Positions 33,822 to 44,829 are shown, counted from the stretch's first letter. The stretch: DNA of 64,000 nt from Lineus longissimus (GCF_910592395.1 NC_088323.1:13565501-13629500); one strand, 5' to 3'. Made by a program: numbers and translations. The notes: a model not told the origin generated them from the sequence alone.

Positions 33822-34022
33822 TAGGTTGCTAAACACGCAGGGAAACGGAGTCCTAAATGCGAGGTATTTCTTTGTGTCAGGCTGTGCTGAACATTACAGA
33901 ATTGAGGTTTGGGTGGACTTAGCTACAAGAGTAATATGGTGGGAGCGACAAGCTACGAAAGGTCAGCCCGTCAGTATTCTGTGGTGTTGTGTGCAATCGC
34001 ACTCTTCAAAAACCTAGAGCTG

Positions 34023-34257
34023 TGTTGTACTTAGGTCGTATATCTCCAGGTGTCGAAAAGACCGCACTTCGGGGTTTCAACTTTTCTGGGGAGTTGCTGA
34101 CTGAATTTTATGGCGAACTTGGTTGTCTGATAGCTACTACGATTAAGAACCTAGGTTTATCCCAAAGGAATTGCTCAGGGCACCACTGTAGACATATTGG
34201 CTCCAGCAGCAATAACATGACCGTTGCCTTAGATTCAGGAAAGGCATAGTTCCTGTC
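34023..34257 (-). mobile_element. Putative BEL/Pao LTR, copy B (internally deleted)
   Basis: Partner of 7,130-7,476 in the second duplication copy, missing roughly 105 bp from the middle (junction near 34,130). Confidence 0.4.
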
Positions 34258-35049
34258 GTTCCCCGCTGCGTTAATCTTTTAACATATGATTATTTAATCC
34301 ATTTTAATAGTTCACAGTGATTTGCCCGTACCGGACACCATCCAATCATCCACGGTGGTCTGTAATCAAGACTGTTGTTTTGATACTTGCGTTTTCAAAC
34401 GCAGACTAACTACTACAGATGTTAATTCAAAGTGGTAGATACAACTGGACATTTGAAGTTTATTAAAGATATCAATCCGCGCTGTGATTCTAAAGCTTCT
34501 ATTACCATTGTTACTAAACATTCAAAATGACGATGACCAAAAACACGCTAAACTAGTCAGGTATTCCATGATAAGAGCGTCGATGTTCTAGTATTTCAAT
34601 AAACATGTAGATGACATTCAGAATGTCACTTCGGTTGCCATTTCACTTTCTAATGGCCGACAGGCGTCGTAACCCCGACGGAGGGAGTCGCAATGGCTGC
34701 AGGCGTCTTACCCTGGCGGAGGGAGATATCCAAACCACTGTACAATGCCCAAATGTATAGATAAATGTAGATATAATTAAATGATGATTTTGGCGATATT
34801 CAGTAAACTTTTTACTGTCCGTAGTAATCTAAGTGTTCCCTGATTTAGAGCCACGTAATAGCAGCGGTTGACCGCTTTGGTCTCGTCTTCAGTTTTTGTA
34901 CAGAACTGATTTGTGAGGACCGTTCGATGCATTCATCAACGGTTAACTCAAGCGAATACAATTTTCCGATTGCACGGTTTAATTGCCCTGTGGCTGTTTT
35001 GACCAGTGCAGACCAGGTCAGCACTCGTCTTGGCCTATATATAGAGTTC
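34258..35049. other. Duplicated non-coding sequence
   Basis: Matches 7,480-8,110 except about 34,890-35,040, which is absent from copy A. No gene. Confidence 0.5.
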
Positions 35050-35363
35050 TTCTATGATCGCCAGTTTCCAGTTTCTCCTGTTGGTGTCCTTGTCGTGAAC
35101 GAGACTGACGTCATTAATTTCAATGATGTCGGTTTTGACATTTTGTTTGCTATAAGTTCGTATTGGTGTTGTTCCCGCAACCTCGCAAGATACTCGAACG
35201 GAAAAAATTGGCGTGCAGGATATTTTCCCAAATTTCGCGAGTAGGTCATGCTTGCGAATATATTCTACCGCGAAAATCTCTTTCTTTTCAGCAATAATTC
35301 CATGTCATTGATGCAATGCCTCCACTTGCAGTGCATCGAACTAGAAAACATTCGCCGTGAAAA
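35050..35363 (-). pseudogene. BEL/Pao integrase C-terminus, copy B (left part)
   Basis: Minus text YLARLREQHQYELIANKMSK and the end of the integrase barrel, as in copies A and C. The gene resumes at 37,623 after the pogo insertion. Compared with copy A, about 1.3 kb between the two parts (8,425-9,710) is missing. Confidence 0.65.
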
Positions 35364-35365
35364 TA

Positions 35366-35394
35366 CTGTAGTTTCATGAAAATAACACCACTTC
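35366..35394. repeat. Left TIR of pogo 1 (29 bp)
   Basis: Begins CTGTAGTTTCATG. Exact reverse complement of 37,592-37,620. Confidence 0.92.
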
Positions 35395-36161
35395 ATTAAC
35401 AGCCGGTGTCGCCGCCCCTGACTCATAGGGTGGCGAACAGAGCTATTGAGAAGGCCGATCATTGGCTGGGATTCCAGAGAGGGTTGTCCAGGCCTCATAT
35501 CGAATATACATCAGTTTCGAGTCCAATCCTTATTGTTTGGGTTGTTGAAACCGATTCGTAGGTCTCCTTTTAATTGGATAATGGGATCGGGCCTTCGGCC
35601 ATTGTACTGAGTGTGCCAGAACATTTTCAACTAATCGTCATTGGTAGTGTACAGGGTGTCCATGAAAAAAGTCCAACTGACATATTGGCTTCTGCTGGTT
35701 TTAGGGACTGACCTGCCCTTTCAAAGTGAGGCATTGCTCAGGGAGGTAATGGAGCATGTCTTCGGGTCTTATCATCCCTTACCAGCTTCGGGCTTTGAAA
35801 GATACTTTACAGTGCGAAATTGGTAAGAATGAGAAGTTGTCCGTCACATATCTGGAGACAAAACCGAACATCCCTCTGATGTACAGTCTTGTCCGAAGTG
35901 TTCAGTGAAGGAATAAAAAAGAACGATGCAAATCCCGATTCAATTTTTTTTCAAACCTAAAGATACACAATATTAGATTGTCCAGCGTTCAGAATCGTAC
36001 ACACAATCATTCACAACACCCACAGTCAATTCAAGTCGATCACAATGTCCTCCTCGAACAACATTCACGAACTCTGGTCCATCCACGGCAGTCTCCTCTT
36101 CTTCCTCCAAGATAGCATGTGGTCCAGCTTCGATTGGCCTTGGTCGAAACGATGTTTCAAA

Positions 36162-37210
36162 TCAGTTGACGATAACGTCCTCATCAACACCATCCCAGGA
36201 ATCTCTGATGATGTTGGTCACGTCTCTCAGGCCGATGTGAGGGCAGTCTCCTCGTTCGTCCGTGTGGTCCTTCTTCCACCATTTCCATTGTCGCCGTACG
36301 TGACATTTGAAGGACTTCATGACTGCAACGTCTAACGGTTGTACGAGGGATGTGCAACCAGCAGGTACGTAATCCAGGCTGCCTCTCATGTCGCGGACTC
36401 TCGTCCGTAAGTTCTCTGTCCGGTGGACCCGATAATGATCGACGATTAACAGGAACTGGTCGGCCTCGTTGTCGATGACGTGGGGTGATAGGACTTCATC
36501 TAACCAGTGGTGCGCCGTTTCCTCTCTCATCCAACCAGTTTCCGACTGGGTAATCTTTGCATCTACTGGTGGGTTGTCTTGGAGGGCTGCAAACACCCGG
36601 ACGGCTGGGGAAGGTGATGTGCGCCGGCAACTTTGCTCCAGAGGCTGCGATGCAGAGGGTTAAGGTGTCTCCCAGCTTGGTATTGGACCTAGATGATCGG
36701 ACGTCTATGGCCTTCTCCCCCGTGGTGTTGGCCGTGTACATGGTTCTCATATCAAACAGGACAAAGGTTTGGTCCATGTTAAAGAAGAACCGCATCTGTA
36801 TATCAAGACGATCGATGCTCCCAGTAACCGCATCTCGGAAGGTCTGGATCCTTGCAGCAGCATCAGCGGGACGGTCGTTGTATTCTTGGTCACCTTCCGT
36901 AGGGACACGTGGCGTCTCTTCATCAAGCACTCCACCCAGCCTATGGATGGGTTGAAATCCCATAGCTGAGGGCGACAATGCTGAATCCCTTCTCTGACAT
37001 TTTGGGCTAACGCATTCCACCAGCTTTGCCACACTACCAACGCCTTATCTTGAATGTCGAGAACGGAGACTGCGAGGCGACGCTCTCTCATCTGCTGCAG
37101 CCATTGGTAAAGCTGGTCCTCAACCTGTGGCCATAACGGATCACGGGGCTCCATCACCGTCTTCTTCCGGCCATGCCATTGTTCTTGCTTCTGCTCGAGG
37201 ATGAGCTCCT
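36162..37210 (-). pseudogene. Pogo/Tigger-like transposase 1, frameshifted
   Basis: Order in the minus sense: a possible helix-turn-helix tail (KNEELILEQKQEQ), then a CENP-B-type DNA-binding domain (WPQVEDQLYQWLQQMRERRL, later NPSIGW and MKRRHVSLRK), then the DDE domain. Catalytic Asp 1 is in FFFNMDQTFVLF (codon 36,774-36,772), Asp 2 in LLIVDHYRVHR (36,440-36,438) and Asp 3 in SLVQPLDVAV (36,332-36,330), with 35 residues between the last two (DD35D). Two single-base shifts, near 36,890 and 36,590, put the middle third in another frame. All three acidic residues remain. It cuts and pastes its own TIR-bounded element. Confidence 0.82.
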
Positions 37211-37591
37211 CGTTTTTCTTCGGAATTTCGTGACTATTATCATTGCCTGAATCTCACTTTGCTTTACTAATGCAAGCATTCGTAGATTTTCCTTCAGAGT
37301 TTCAATAAGGACTTTTTTGTTTTGGGGGGTTTGGATCAATCTAAAAGGTGCTTCAGTTTTATGAGACAACCTGTACACACGGTCGGCGAGTGGCCTTACC
37401 ATTTACGTCATTCCACATGCGCACTCATCGACCAGTAGGCCCACAACACTTCGAATCAATAGGGATGCGGTAATAAGTGGTTTAGCGTAACCGTGACAGC
37501 TCGGCTGAGCCATCACAAGGGCCAGCGAAGTCACTCATTGGTTAACTCTGGTGAATAGACTCGAGAGAAGAGGCCGGGCCTTGAATATCCC

Positions 37592-37620
37592 GAAGTGGTG
37601 TTATTTTCATGAAACTACAG
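37592..37620. repeat. Right TIR of pogo 1 (29 bp)
   Basis: Ends ATGAAACTACAG, then TA. Exact inverse of 35,366-35,394. Confidence 0.92.
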
Positions 37621-37622
37621 TA

Positions 37623-37890
37623 TTCTGTTCTACATTACTCGTCATGGGAAACGTTTCCTGAACGTTTAAAGACATTTCGCGTGTTTGAATACCAATTTCT
37701 CGACTTTATCTCTGCCGGCATGATGTTATATCCAAGTCATCCTCAATATTTTCGTCAGGCAACAATGACATATCATGTCCGTACATAAAATTGTTCGCGA
37801 TAATAGCTTTCAGTTCAATGGATCTGCTGACAGATACCTGAGTGGTGTGTTATTTACCGTTGCTTGGATTTTTTTGCCGAGATTTTGAAA
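37623..37890 (-). pseudogene. BEL/Pao integrase, copy B (right part)
   Basis: Parallel to 9,730-10,000; minus text retains the LSADP-like and NNFMYGHDMSLL segments of integrase. Separated from 35,050-35,363 only by pogo 1 and the neighbouring deletion. Ends where repeat S copy 2 begins. Confidence 0.62.
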
Positions 37891-38424
37891 CTCGTTTTTT
37901 AGCTCAGCTGACAAAGTCAGCGGAGCTAGTCAAATAGCTATTCGATTGGTGTCCGTCCTTCCACCCATCCTGCCATCCTTCAATCCATCCATCCATCTGT
38001 AGGCAAAGTTGGGCATTTTGTAATCATACAACCGAGGCACTTCAAATCTAGTCTTGCTTATAAACACCGCAGAAAATGTTGCTTTCGGAAAAAAATTTGG
38101 GCGATTCGACTCAAATTCAGCTCCCCAGGGGGCAAAATGCGTAAATGAAAAAACAATTTTTTGACGCTCTATTCCAGCAGATAAAAGCTCGAAATAAAGT
38201 TGAAAAGGTCTTCATGATACAGAAGTTTTGATATAAAATAGATTAGTGTGGATTTATATCACCAGTTGGCGGTAGTGAGCAAAACTGTTGTTTGACCCCG
38301 GATGACCCCGCTTTAAATTTCCCGCCGGTTACCTGGAGTACTATCATCAAGAAAATGGCGGTGACCTTTTTATTTCTACCGGAGCGATGATTTTGTAAGT
38401 GACAAATTTTCTTTTTAAGCCTTT

Positions 38425-38730
38425 ACGGAAACGTATTTTGGTACGAAACTTTACACGTTTATAGAAAAGATCAACGAGAATGTGTTCAAATGCCCTCACA
38501 ACGATGAGTTCAACAGAATTTGGTCAAAACAACCTTCGAATGGAGTCAACTTTCTTTGCGAAATTGAAGCGACGACTTCATTATTTATCGTAATTTATGC
38601 AGATCTGAGTCCAGCTGATGGGCGATGTTTTGATTTGTGTTCAAACTATTGGAAACTTCGGAAATTAGTTCTATTAGTTCTACTATTCTGTAGGAGTATA
38701 TTTATTATAGCCATTGATGTTGACAGCTAA
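38425..38730 (+). CDS. Unknown ORF in repeat S, longer copy
   Basis: The frame includes VFKCPHNDEFNRIWSKQPSN, NFLCEIEATTSLFIVIYADL and, beyond the stop seen in copy 1, SPADGRCFDLCSNYWKLRKL then a hydrophobic tail (VLLVLLFCRSIFIIAIDV), which could be a membrane segment. Its start is uncertain (ATG at 38,482, or upstream of the window of homology). Family unknown. Confidence 0.38.
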   Translation, partial: TETYFGTKLYTFIEKINENVFKCPHNDEFNRIWSKQPSNGVNFLCEIEATTSLFIVIYADLSPADGRCFDLCSNYWKLRKLVLLVLLFCRSIFIIAIDVDS

Positions 38731-38731
38731 A

Positions 38732-39414
38732 AGTTTCTTGTCCAATCACGTGACCTCTCCAACACTCGATAATGCACTCTTTTCGTCCACGTTTTAGGCC
38801 AATCTTCGGCCTGAACATGAAATCTAATAAGCGCAGTACTTAAATCAGATGTTTCTCTCGCCTTGAAAACATTCCTGGGTAAAATCCATTGAGATTAGTC
38901 GAGTTAATCCACTTTTTCTGTGCCTAAAATCTCTGCCGCTGAATTCTATAAATAGAAACTATTAACATCGCGGCAGTGTGGTTCCCATTGTGCGCCCTCC
39001 CACTTCACACCATGTCAGGAACTTTTACGGAGAGAGAGGGCGTGCGGTAAGAAGAATGGCCAAAATGACGTCACGTTTTCCTGGCAATGCCTCTTGCCAG
39101 ACCAGTCAAGCATTGGGAAAGCATCTTTAATTCAGACAACGTTAGAACTAGAGAAACGAATATGTTAATTTGCAAAATTAAAAGCAGATTTCACCACTAA
39201 CCAGCCAAATCGGAATACGACGGCGCAAAATGTTCTCGCTTTCCTCCTGCTAAAAAACCTTGTTCCCGCACTCCTATTTTAATTTATCCCAAGGAATATG
39301 ATATGATCTGTTTTCACTTTTTGGCTCAGTCACCGTAGGGGAGTCTATGCAATACTGCAGTGTCCGTCGTCCGTCTTCGTCGTTGTCCGTCGTATCCTAG
39401 TTCAAAAACAGTGG
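38732..39414. other. No gene recognised
   Basis: First part of the copy-2-specific block; no frame or repeat that I can name. Confidence 0.45.
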
Positions 39415-40290
39415 CACGTTTTTTAACCGCTAGGCCTATGAACTTAGAACTTTGTACACATGACCCCCTAGGTCAGATGACCCGTGACACTAAATTTCTG
39501 TCCGATCTGATTCTCTACTTGGCCACCAGGGGGCCAAATGTGGATATCTAAAAAGTGTGATATCTCGCTTATTAGTGACTTGTTTTCGATAAAACTTTTG
39601 TGGTAGGTACTCATAGCAAGGATACATCATATATCTTACGGGTTTTTAATTTGATCTACTTTTCAAGGTCGCAGAGGTCAAATGGCGTGAATTGGCCGTT
39701 TGAGTGTAACTATGGCCCGTTTCTCAACCACCAAAGCTATGAGCTTGAAACTTGGTACATATAACCCCCCTATATCAGATAACCTCTGGTGCTGAATTTC
39801 AGCCTGATCTGATTCTTGACTTTGCCACCAGGGGGCCAAAACAGAAAAAGTAAGAAGTGCAATAGCCTGCTTATTAGCAAATTGTTTTTGATGAAATTTT
39901 TATGGCAGGGACCCCTAGCAAGGTTACCTCAGATGTTGCACGATTTTTCGGATTTGACGTACTTTTTAAGGTCGCAGAGGTCAAATGGCGTAAATTTGCC
40001 GTTTGAGTGTAACTATGGCACGTTTCTCAACCGCAACAGTTATGAACTTGAAACTTTGAACAAATGACCCCCTAGGTCAGTTGACCTTTTACACTGAATT
40101 TTGGTTCGGTCTGATTATTGACTTGGCCACCAGGGGGCCCAAACTCAAAACTCAAAAAGTGTGATTTCTCGCTTATTACTGATTTGTTTTTGATAAAAGT
40201 TTCATGGTAGGTACTCCTAGCAAGGATACATCACATATCTTACGGGTTTTTGATTTGACCCACCGTTCAAGTTCACAGAGGTCAAAGTTG
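39415..40290. repeat. Tandem array of about 302-bp units (three)
   Basis: Units start at 39,415, 39,716 and 40,019, each near CACGTTTCTCAACCGC or a close variant, and each contains GACCCCCTAGGTCAG-like text, CCACCAGGGGGCC, and AGGTCGCAGAGGTCAAATGG. Spacings are 301 and 303 bp. Divergence between units is visible by eye. Confidence 0.85.
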
Positions 40291-40439
40291 AAAACTTTAC
40301 CGTTCTTGGTATGTTTTGTCGTTGTTCAATGTAAAGAGTTTTAATTTTGTGTAATGATGCATCTAAGAAGCCACTATTTGTATGCCAAGTTTCAGCCAGA
40401 TCGGAATTCAAGTATGGCCGAAATTGCATGTTTTGTGGG

Positions 40440-40505
40440 TTTTTCCTCGTATTGTGGCAATCCAAAGGTCGTGAGTTCAAACCCCGGTCAAGGACAGCCA
40501 AAAAT
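40440..40505. promoter_or_regulatory. tRNA-like B box (possible SINE promoter)
   Basis: GTCGTGAGTTCAAACCCCGG resembles an RNA polymerase III B box (GGTTCGANTCC). A matching A box at the usual 30-60 bp upstream was not convincing, and no tRNA cloverleaf forms. T-rich sequence follows. Confidence 0.3.
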
Positions 40506-41029
40506 ATTTTTATTTTTCATCTTTTCCTTTTTTCTTTTCTGAGTTCTATTTTACATTTTCTTCATTTTTTGATTTATTTGGTGCCATAGATTTAATTAGG
40601 CGGCCATCTTGGAAATCGTTTTTGCCGATTGCTGTAGTGTAACGAGTGATGGAATTGTTATGGTCGGGTGGATGTGTCTACATCACATATCACCCTGGTT
40701 TGTTATTTGACCTACATGTCAGGGTCACTGAGGTCAAAGTTAAAAATATATTCACCATTGTCATGGAGTGGCACATTTCTTCACTATCATTTTCACCTAG
40801 ACTCTACAAGCTTGGAACCACAAGTCTCGGATTCACCACTTGGCCAGGGCCGGCTCTTAACTGGTCACAGATGCATGTATAAATTATGAGAGGCCTACAT
40901 ACTGTAGCACTTTCTGTAACTGTCTACTAAAAATACTTACGGTGAGCACAATGGCCCCTGGCCGTTTCATTTGTAATTAAATGGTATTCATATAATGAGA
41001 TCAATAGTAGTGTCCGTGTCAGATCCCAT

Positions 41030-41063
41030 CATGGAGGTATAAATAATTATTTATACCTCCATG
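41030..41063. repeat. Perfect palindrome between 9-bp direct repeats
   Basis: GATCCCATC occurs at 41,022-41,030 and 41,063-41,071. Between them lie exactly 32 bp (41,031-41,062), a perfect palindrome starting ATGGAGGTATAAATAA. The layout is that of a tiny inserted inverted repeat with a 9-bp target-site duplication. Confidence 0.8.
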
Positions 41064-41734
41064 ATCCCATCGTTGAACTAGTCTTCTCTCCCCAGGTGCC
41101 TCACACGGACCTTCACGTCCCCATACTCAAGACCAACTCTTACAATATCGCCCTCAAAACAACCCTGGAGTCATGAATTCACAGGTGCTCCTGTGAAATC
41201 TCAGTTCTAGTTTATTTATCAAACTTTATCGAGGGTTACCCGGTTATCGAATCGAATGGATGTGTCGATCGTCGGGGCGGATCGATATGTGGTTAGGTTG
41301 TGCGTCCAAGGCGATTACTAATAGGTCATTCAGTTAGTTTGAGAAAGATCATGATCATGAAGATGCGTGTTGTGTTATCATAACTGGAAAATAAGTTGAA
41401 GTTATTATTAGTACTACGATTCTTACATGATTAAAAAGTAGACGTTTTAAGCAACACAATAATGTTACTCCCATTTTTTTCTGTAAAGCTATACTGAACT
41501 AGGGATATCTTCCGTTGCCTCCTGTAATATTTACACACCATGGCTGATTAGTTCAATCATATTTCATCCAGCTGGCAGCTCTGCATTGGAAATTTTAGTG
41601 GTATAACGTGTTCTCTTGACCTTCAAACAGTCGTATAAAGCCGATATTTACAACTTTATACCCTCAGTCCTATGTTATTAGGTCATCCAGCTGAGCGCCA
41701 GGCCCTTGGGCCTCTTGTTTAAGCGCCAGTTTGG

Positions 41735-42310
41735 TCACACCAATCAGTCTTTCATAAACGCCAGCGAACCAGGTGGCCTGCATATTTGAAAGCTATTCCT
41801 TTCTCAGAAAGTGTGGCTTTGAAATTGTTCTGTTCTCACAATGTTGTATAGCCGTTTCAACTCGGTGTCGGCGCTTGTAAACGTTTAAGCATTGTCCGCG
41901 ATGACTTTGTTTTTCGAGCCGATGAGGGCAACTTCATTGTTCTGTTTGGCATAAGCGACGCATCCAATGACGGTGGTTGGACATGTGTTACAGATTATTA
42001 CGATTTGTAACGGTTTGCTGGTGTCACCTCTTTACCAGCAAGGAATAGAAGGCTTGTGCGTGAGAGAAAGGGAATCCATTTTAATGGTTTCCCACTCTTG
42101 ATGTTCGGTAATTGATAAGTGTTCATCCCAGGTTTTATTTTTTCTCCACTGTTTGTTTACATAAGACTTAGCAGCTACTTGCGTCGAAGAAGATTCTCAA
42201 GGGAGTGGTTTACTGTCACCGAGTACGGGGAAAAGAGGCAGATAATGACTGGTTTCACCTCCATCTAAGATGTCCTCCGAAATAAAGCCCTTTTCAATTT
42301 GTCCTGCATT
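41735..42310 (-). pseudogene. Scattered BEL/Pao pol fragments
   Basis: In the minus sense 41,800-41,735 reads WFAGVYERLIGVTKLALKQE (late integrase core, 'xxGxxERLVGxxKxxLKK'), 42,000-41,900 reads CVAYAKQNNEVALIG then SKNKV (RNase H-like 'YAxVAYxxxxxxxxLxxSKxRVAP'), and 42,310-42,190 parallels the RT piece at 10,540-10,680. Order on the strand (RT, RNase H, integrase) is as expected for pol, but large parts are missing. Confidence 0.5.
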
Positions 42311-42329
42311 ACTTGGGTCAGAGTCTTAC

Positions 42330-42990
42330 AAATAAAAAGTCAGGCAACTAGGGAACGTATGGCTTCAACATCAAAGCCGCTGCCAGTTTCGGAAGACGCG
42401 CGTTGGGACAGAGCTCTCTCGGGTCACGTGGTACACCCACGCCAATTCCGCACAACTGGACTTTGAACAATTCTTCGATCCGTTGAACAAACGCCTACTT
42501 CAAAGTCACTGATCTCTATAAAACCTTATAGATATAATGTCAAAGATAACATTTAGTTTCGCATCTTGCTTTTCAACAGTTTTGAGGAGAAGTGATGGCA
42601 CTGGTTTGAAAATTATTATTGAAAAGCGTTTTTCTACCCCACGTCATCACACATTTTTGTGCTTGGCAGTTGAGTATGTTGTTGGTGCTAAATGGACCAT
42701 CACATGGTTCAATTTGTTGTCATCCATTGGAAAACGGAAAAAAGTGGAAAAAATGCGAAACGTCTCGTTTGTTGTGTTCAGATGTTCAGATGTTTAGAAA
42801 TCTCATTTTATATCTATCAACGATTTGCTTATTTGATGTAACTGTTATTAAATGGGATATTTGATAGTTTTGTGATTTTGAAGCCCAGTTTGTAGTTCAT
42901 TCAGATTAGAAAACAGTTCATTTTCCTATCGATGAGCTGTTTTGGCACACAAGCGCAAAGTTGTGTGAGGTATACCATCGTTACTTGATG
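42330..42990. repeat. Repeat family R1, copy e
   Basis: Most diverged copy, matching b and d across the ATGGCACTGGTTTGAAAAT region and the final CCTATCGATGAGC. No intact frame. Confidence 0.5.
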
Positions 42991-43660
42991 AACACGCAGT
43001 TCGGCTTGAACCTTACAAACATTTATGGTGTGTACATTAATTTTTAAATCAACTCTTTAGAAATTATTCACAGTTTGTATTGCCATTTATTACAACCTAA
43101 TTATGATTTTTTGTATAACAAATTGCCAACAGAGGAGAGTGCATCTAGCTTAATTGTGGTTTGATTTTTGTTATGTTTGGCAATTAGCAGCTAATCAACA
43201 CATCTGCCTAAATTCTTAGCTCGTTCTCAGCAATATAATTCATATTGCATGTATTTGTAACCCGATAAATCATATGTGTACCTCATGTGCAGGGTAAGAT
43301 TTTCGTTGAATTCTGGTCGTTCTATCATTGTTTGCACCACAGCTCTTCTTGTAGCTGGATTGTTAATGGCCCGACAGCACTGTTGGATCAAAGGAAACTT
43401 GATGTAACCTGATTCTTTATTTGAAAGACTCTGGTGAAGCCAAGAAAGCTTTCATGTGTACAGAACATCCGTATATCTCGGAAGGGGAAGGGCGGGGACT
43501 TAAACATGTCTTGACATTTAACTCAGCAGACACATGCAGTACAGGGCCAACTGTCCAGTCAGCTCGCATGACTCCCCAGCTAGATCTCGGGTTTTCCAAC
43601 ACCCATAGCGCGCATTCCACGGACCAACTGCTTTATTCAAAGTTTTCTTGTTGTACTGAG
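42991..43660. other. R1-linked tract, no gene
   Basis: 43,000-43,440 corresponds loosely to 4,900-5,040 and 30,000-30,390. The 90-codon frame at 43,421-43,693 shows nothing recognisable. Confidence 0.45.
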
Positions 43661-43666
43661 GGATAT

Positions 43667-43875
43667 TTCAATTATAGGCGAAACAGGAAGTAGGCGAAAT
43701 AAGAATAGACGAAACAGGAATAGGCGAAGCAGGAATAGGTGAAACAGAAATAGGCGGAACTTGAATAGACGAAACAGGAATAGGCGAAGCAGGAATAGGT
43801 GAAACAGAAATAGGCGGAACTTGAATGGACAAAACAGGAATAGGCGAAATTGGAAATAGGCGAAACAGGCATAAA
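43667..43875. repeat. 15-bp minisatellite with 60-bp higher-order unit
   Basis: Units of the type AGGCGAAACAGGAAT. Four variant units form a 60-bp block, and 43,706-43,765 and 43,766-43,825 are identical, showing recent local duplication. The array encodes Phe/Leu/Arg-rich text on the minus strand, an artefact of the repeat. Confidence 0.88.
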
Positions 43876-44717
43876 CCATTTCAGCACTGTTAAAGCCTCC
43901 CTGATTGAAACAATAGATTAGGGTGTGGGACCGGGACGGTTTCAATCATACTTGACATATGTATACGTGTATATGCATGGTACATGTTTGTACCGCAAAG
44001 CCTCAGTATAATGTAGCCTAATGCACGAACTTGTGTTGACCGTAGGTTATCAAAATAGAGCAGGAATGTTTAAGACCTCGTTCCCTTTCAGTTAAACATT
44101 AGTTTTATGTTAACATCGCGCTCGAGTTTGTTCTGGCAAATTTAGCATTCAACTTATGTTATGTCACATAATTTAATTAATTACATAAAGCAACCCAGAG
44201 CAGACAAACTAATTATTTGATTACTGAGTATGCTGCGTATGTCTCATCAAATTGAGTCATGTGTATTTGATTGAACCATAGTCTTACCTACTTCCTCCAT
44301 CAGTAACTGCATTAGCACTACACGTCCCTACGATACATTTCCAGCGTATTTTACCATCCCTTCCTTTTCTGTTCAATCGACGTTTGGATTGGAAGAAATA
44401 AATGAGGATCCATAGTTTAAAACGCAGGCCTTGTGTGATAAGAAACCTTTCTCAAATCTGATGAAAGGGTAAAACCTTTTTACTACATTTCTTCTTTTTA
44501 TCACCACTGACGAGCTAAAACATAAACCTAGTTATGTACAATTCTTCAAAGTTATTCCGAATAATACAAACATAATTGATTTAGCTACATGTAAAACCAG
44601 TAGACATAGGATCATAAAAACTGTTCGAAGTTATTCTTAATGAATAGCCAAACTATCATAGAAACACTGTATAATGGGGACGGTCAATATCTGTGGGGAG
44701 GTTAGCAGCAATATATT
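43876..44717. other. No gene recognised
   Basis: Unique-looking AT-rich sequence between two arrays of the same minisatellite. Confidence 0.5.
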
Positions 44718-44812
44718 TAGGCGAAACAGAATCAGACGGAACAGGAATTAGGTGAAACAGGAATTAGGCGATACAGGAATAGGCGAAACAGGAATTGGCG
44801 AAACAGGAATAC
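44718..44812. repeat. 15-bp minisatellite, second array
   Basis: Same AGGCGAAACAGGAAT-type unit and same orientation as 43,667-43,875, about six diverged units. Confidence 0.82.
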
Positions 44813-44829
44813 ACCATATTCCTGTGCAA

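Larger units (their letters stand above)
35366..37620 (-). mobile_element. Pogo/Tigger-like DNA transposon 1, full length
   Basis: 2,255 bp bounded by perfect 29-bp terminal inverted repeats and flanked by TA on both sides (35,364-35,365 and 37,621-37,622), the Tc1/mariner-superfamily target duplication. Paralogous copy A of the BEL integrase (9,716-9,730) has no insertion at this point. The transposase lies on the minus strand; 35,395-36,100 and 37,400-37,590 are non-coding. Confidence 0.88.
37909..41723. mobile_element. Repeat S, copy 2
   Basis: Same ends as 16,783-19,360 (GACAAAGTCAGCGGAGCTAG ... AGGCCCTTGGGCCTCTTGTT). Matches copy 1 over 37,909-38,731 and 41,205-41,723. The 2.47 kb between (38,732-41,204) is not in copy 1 and holds the 302-bp tandem array and a palindromic mini-insertion. 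Confidence 0.55.

Noticed and set aside
36557-36955. 132-codon plus-strand frame
   Set aside because: Antisense shadow of the pogo 1 transposase, which has all catalytic motifs on the minus strand.
40440-40505. tRNA gene
   Set aside because: Only a B-box-like segment is present; no A box, no cloverleaf, no acceptor stem. Kept only as a weak SINE-promoter note.
43637-43945. Minus-strand frame of Phe/Arg/Leu repeats
   Set aside because: Direct translation of the 15-bp minisatellite, with no independent coding evidence.
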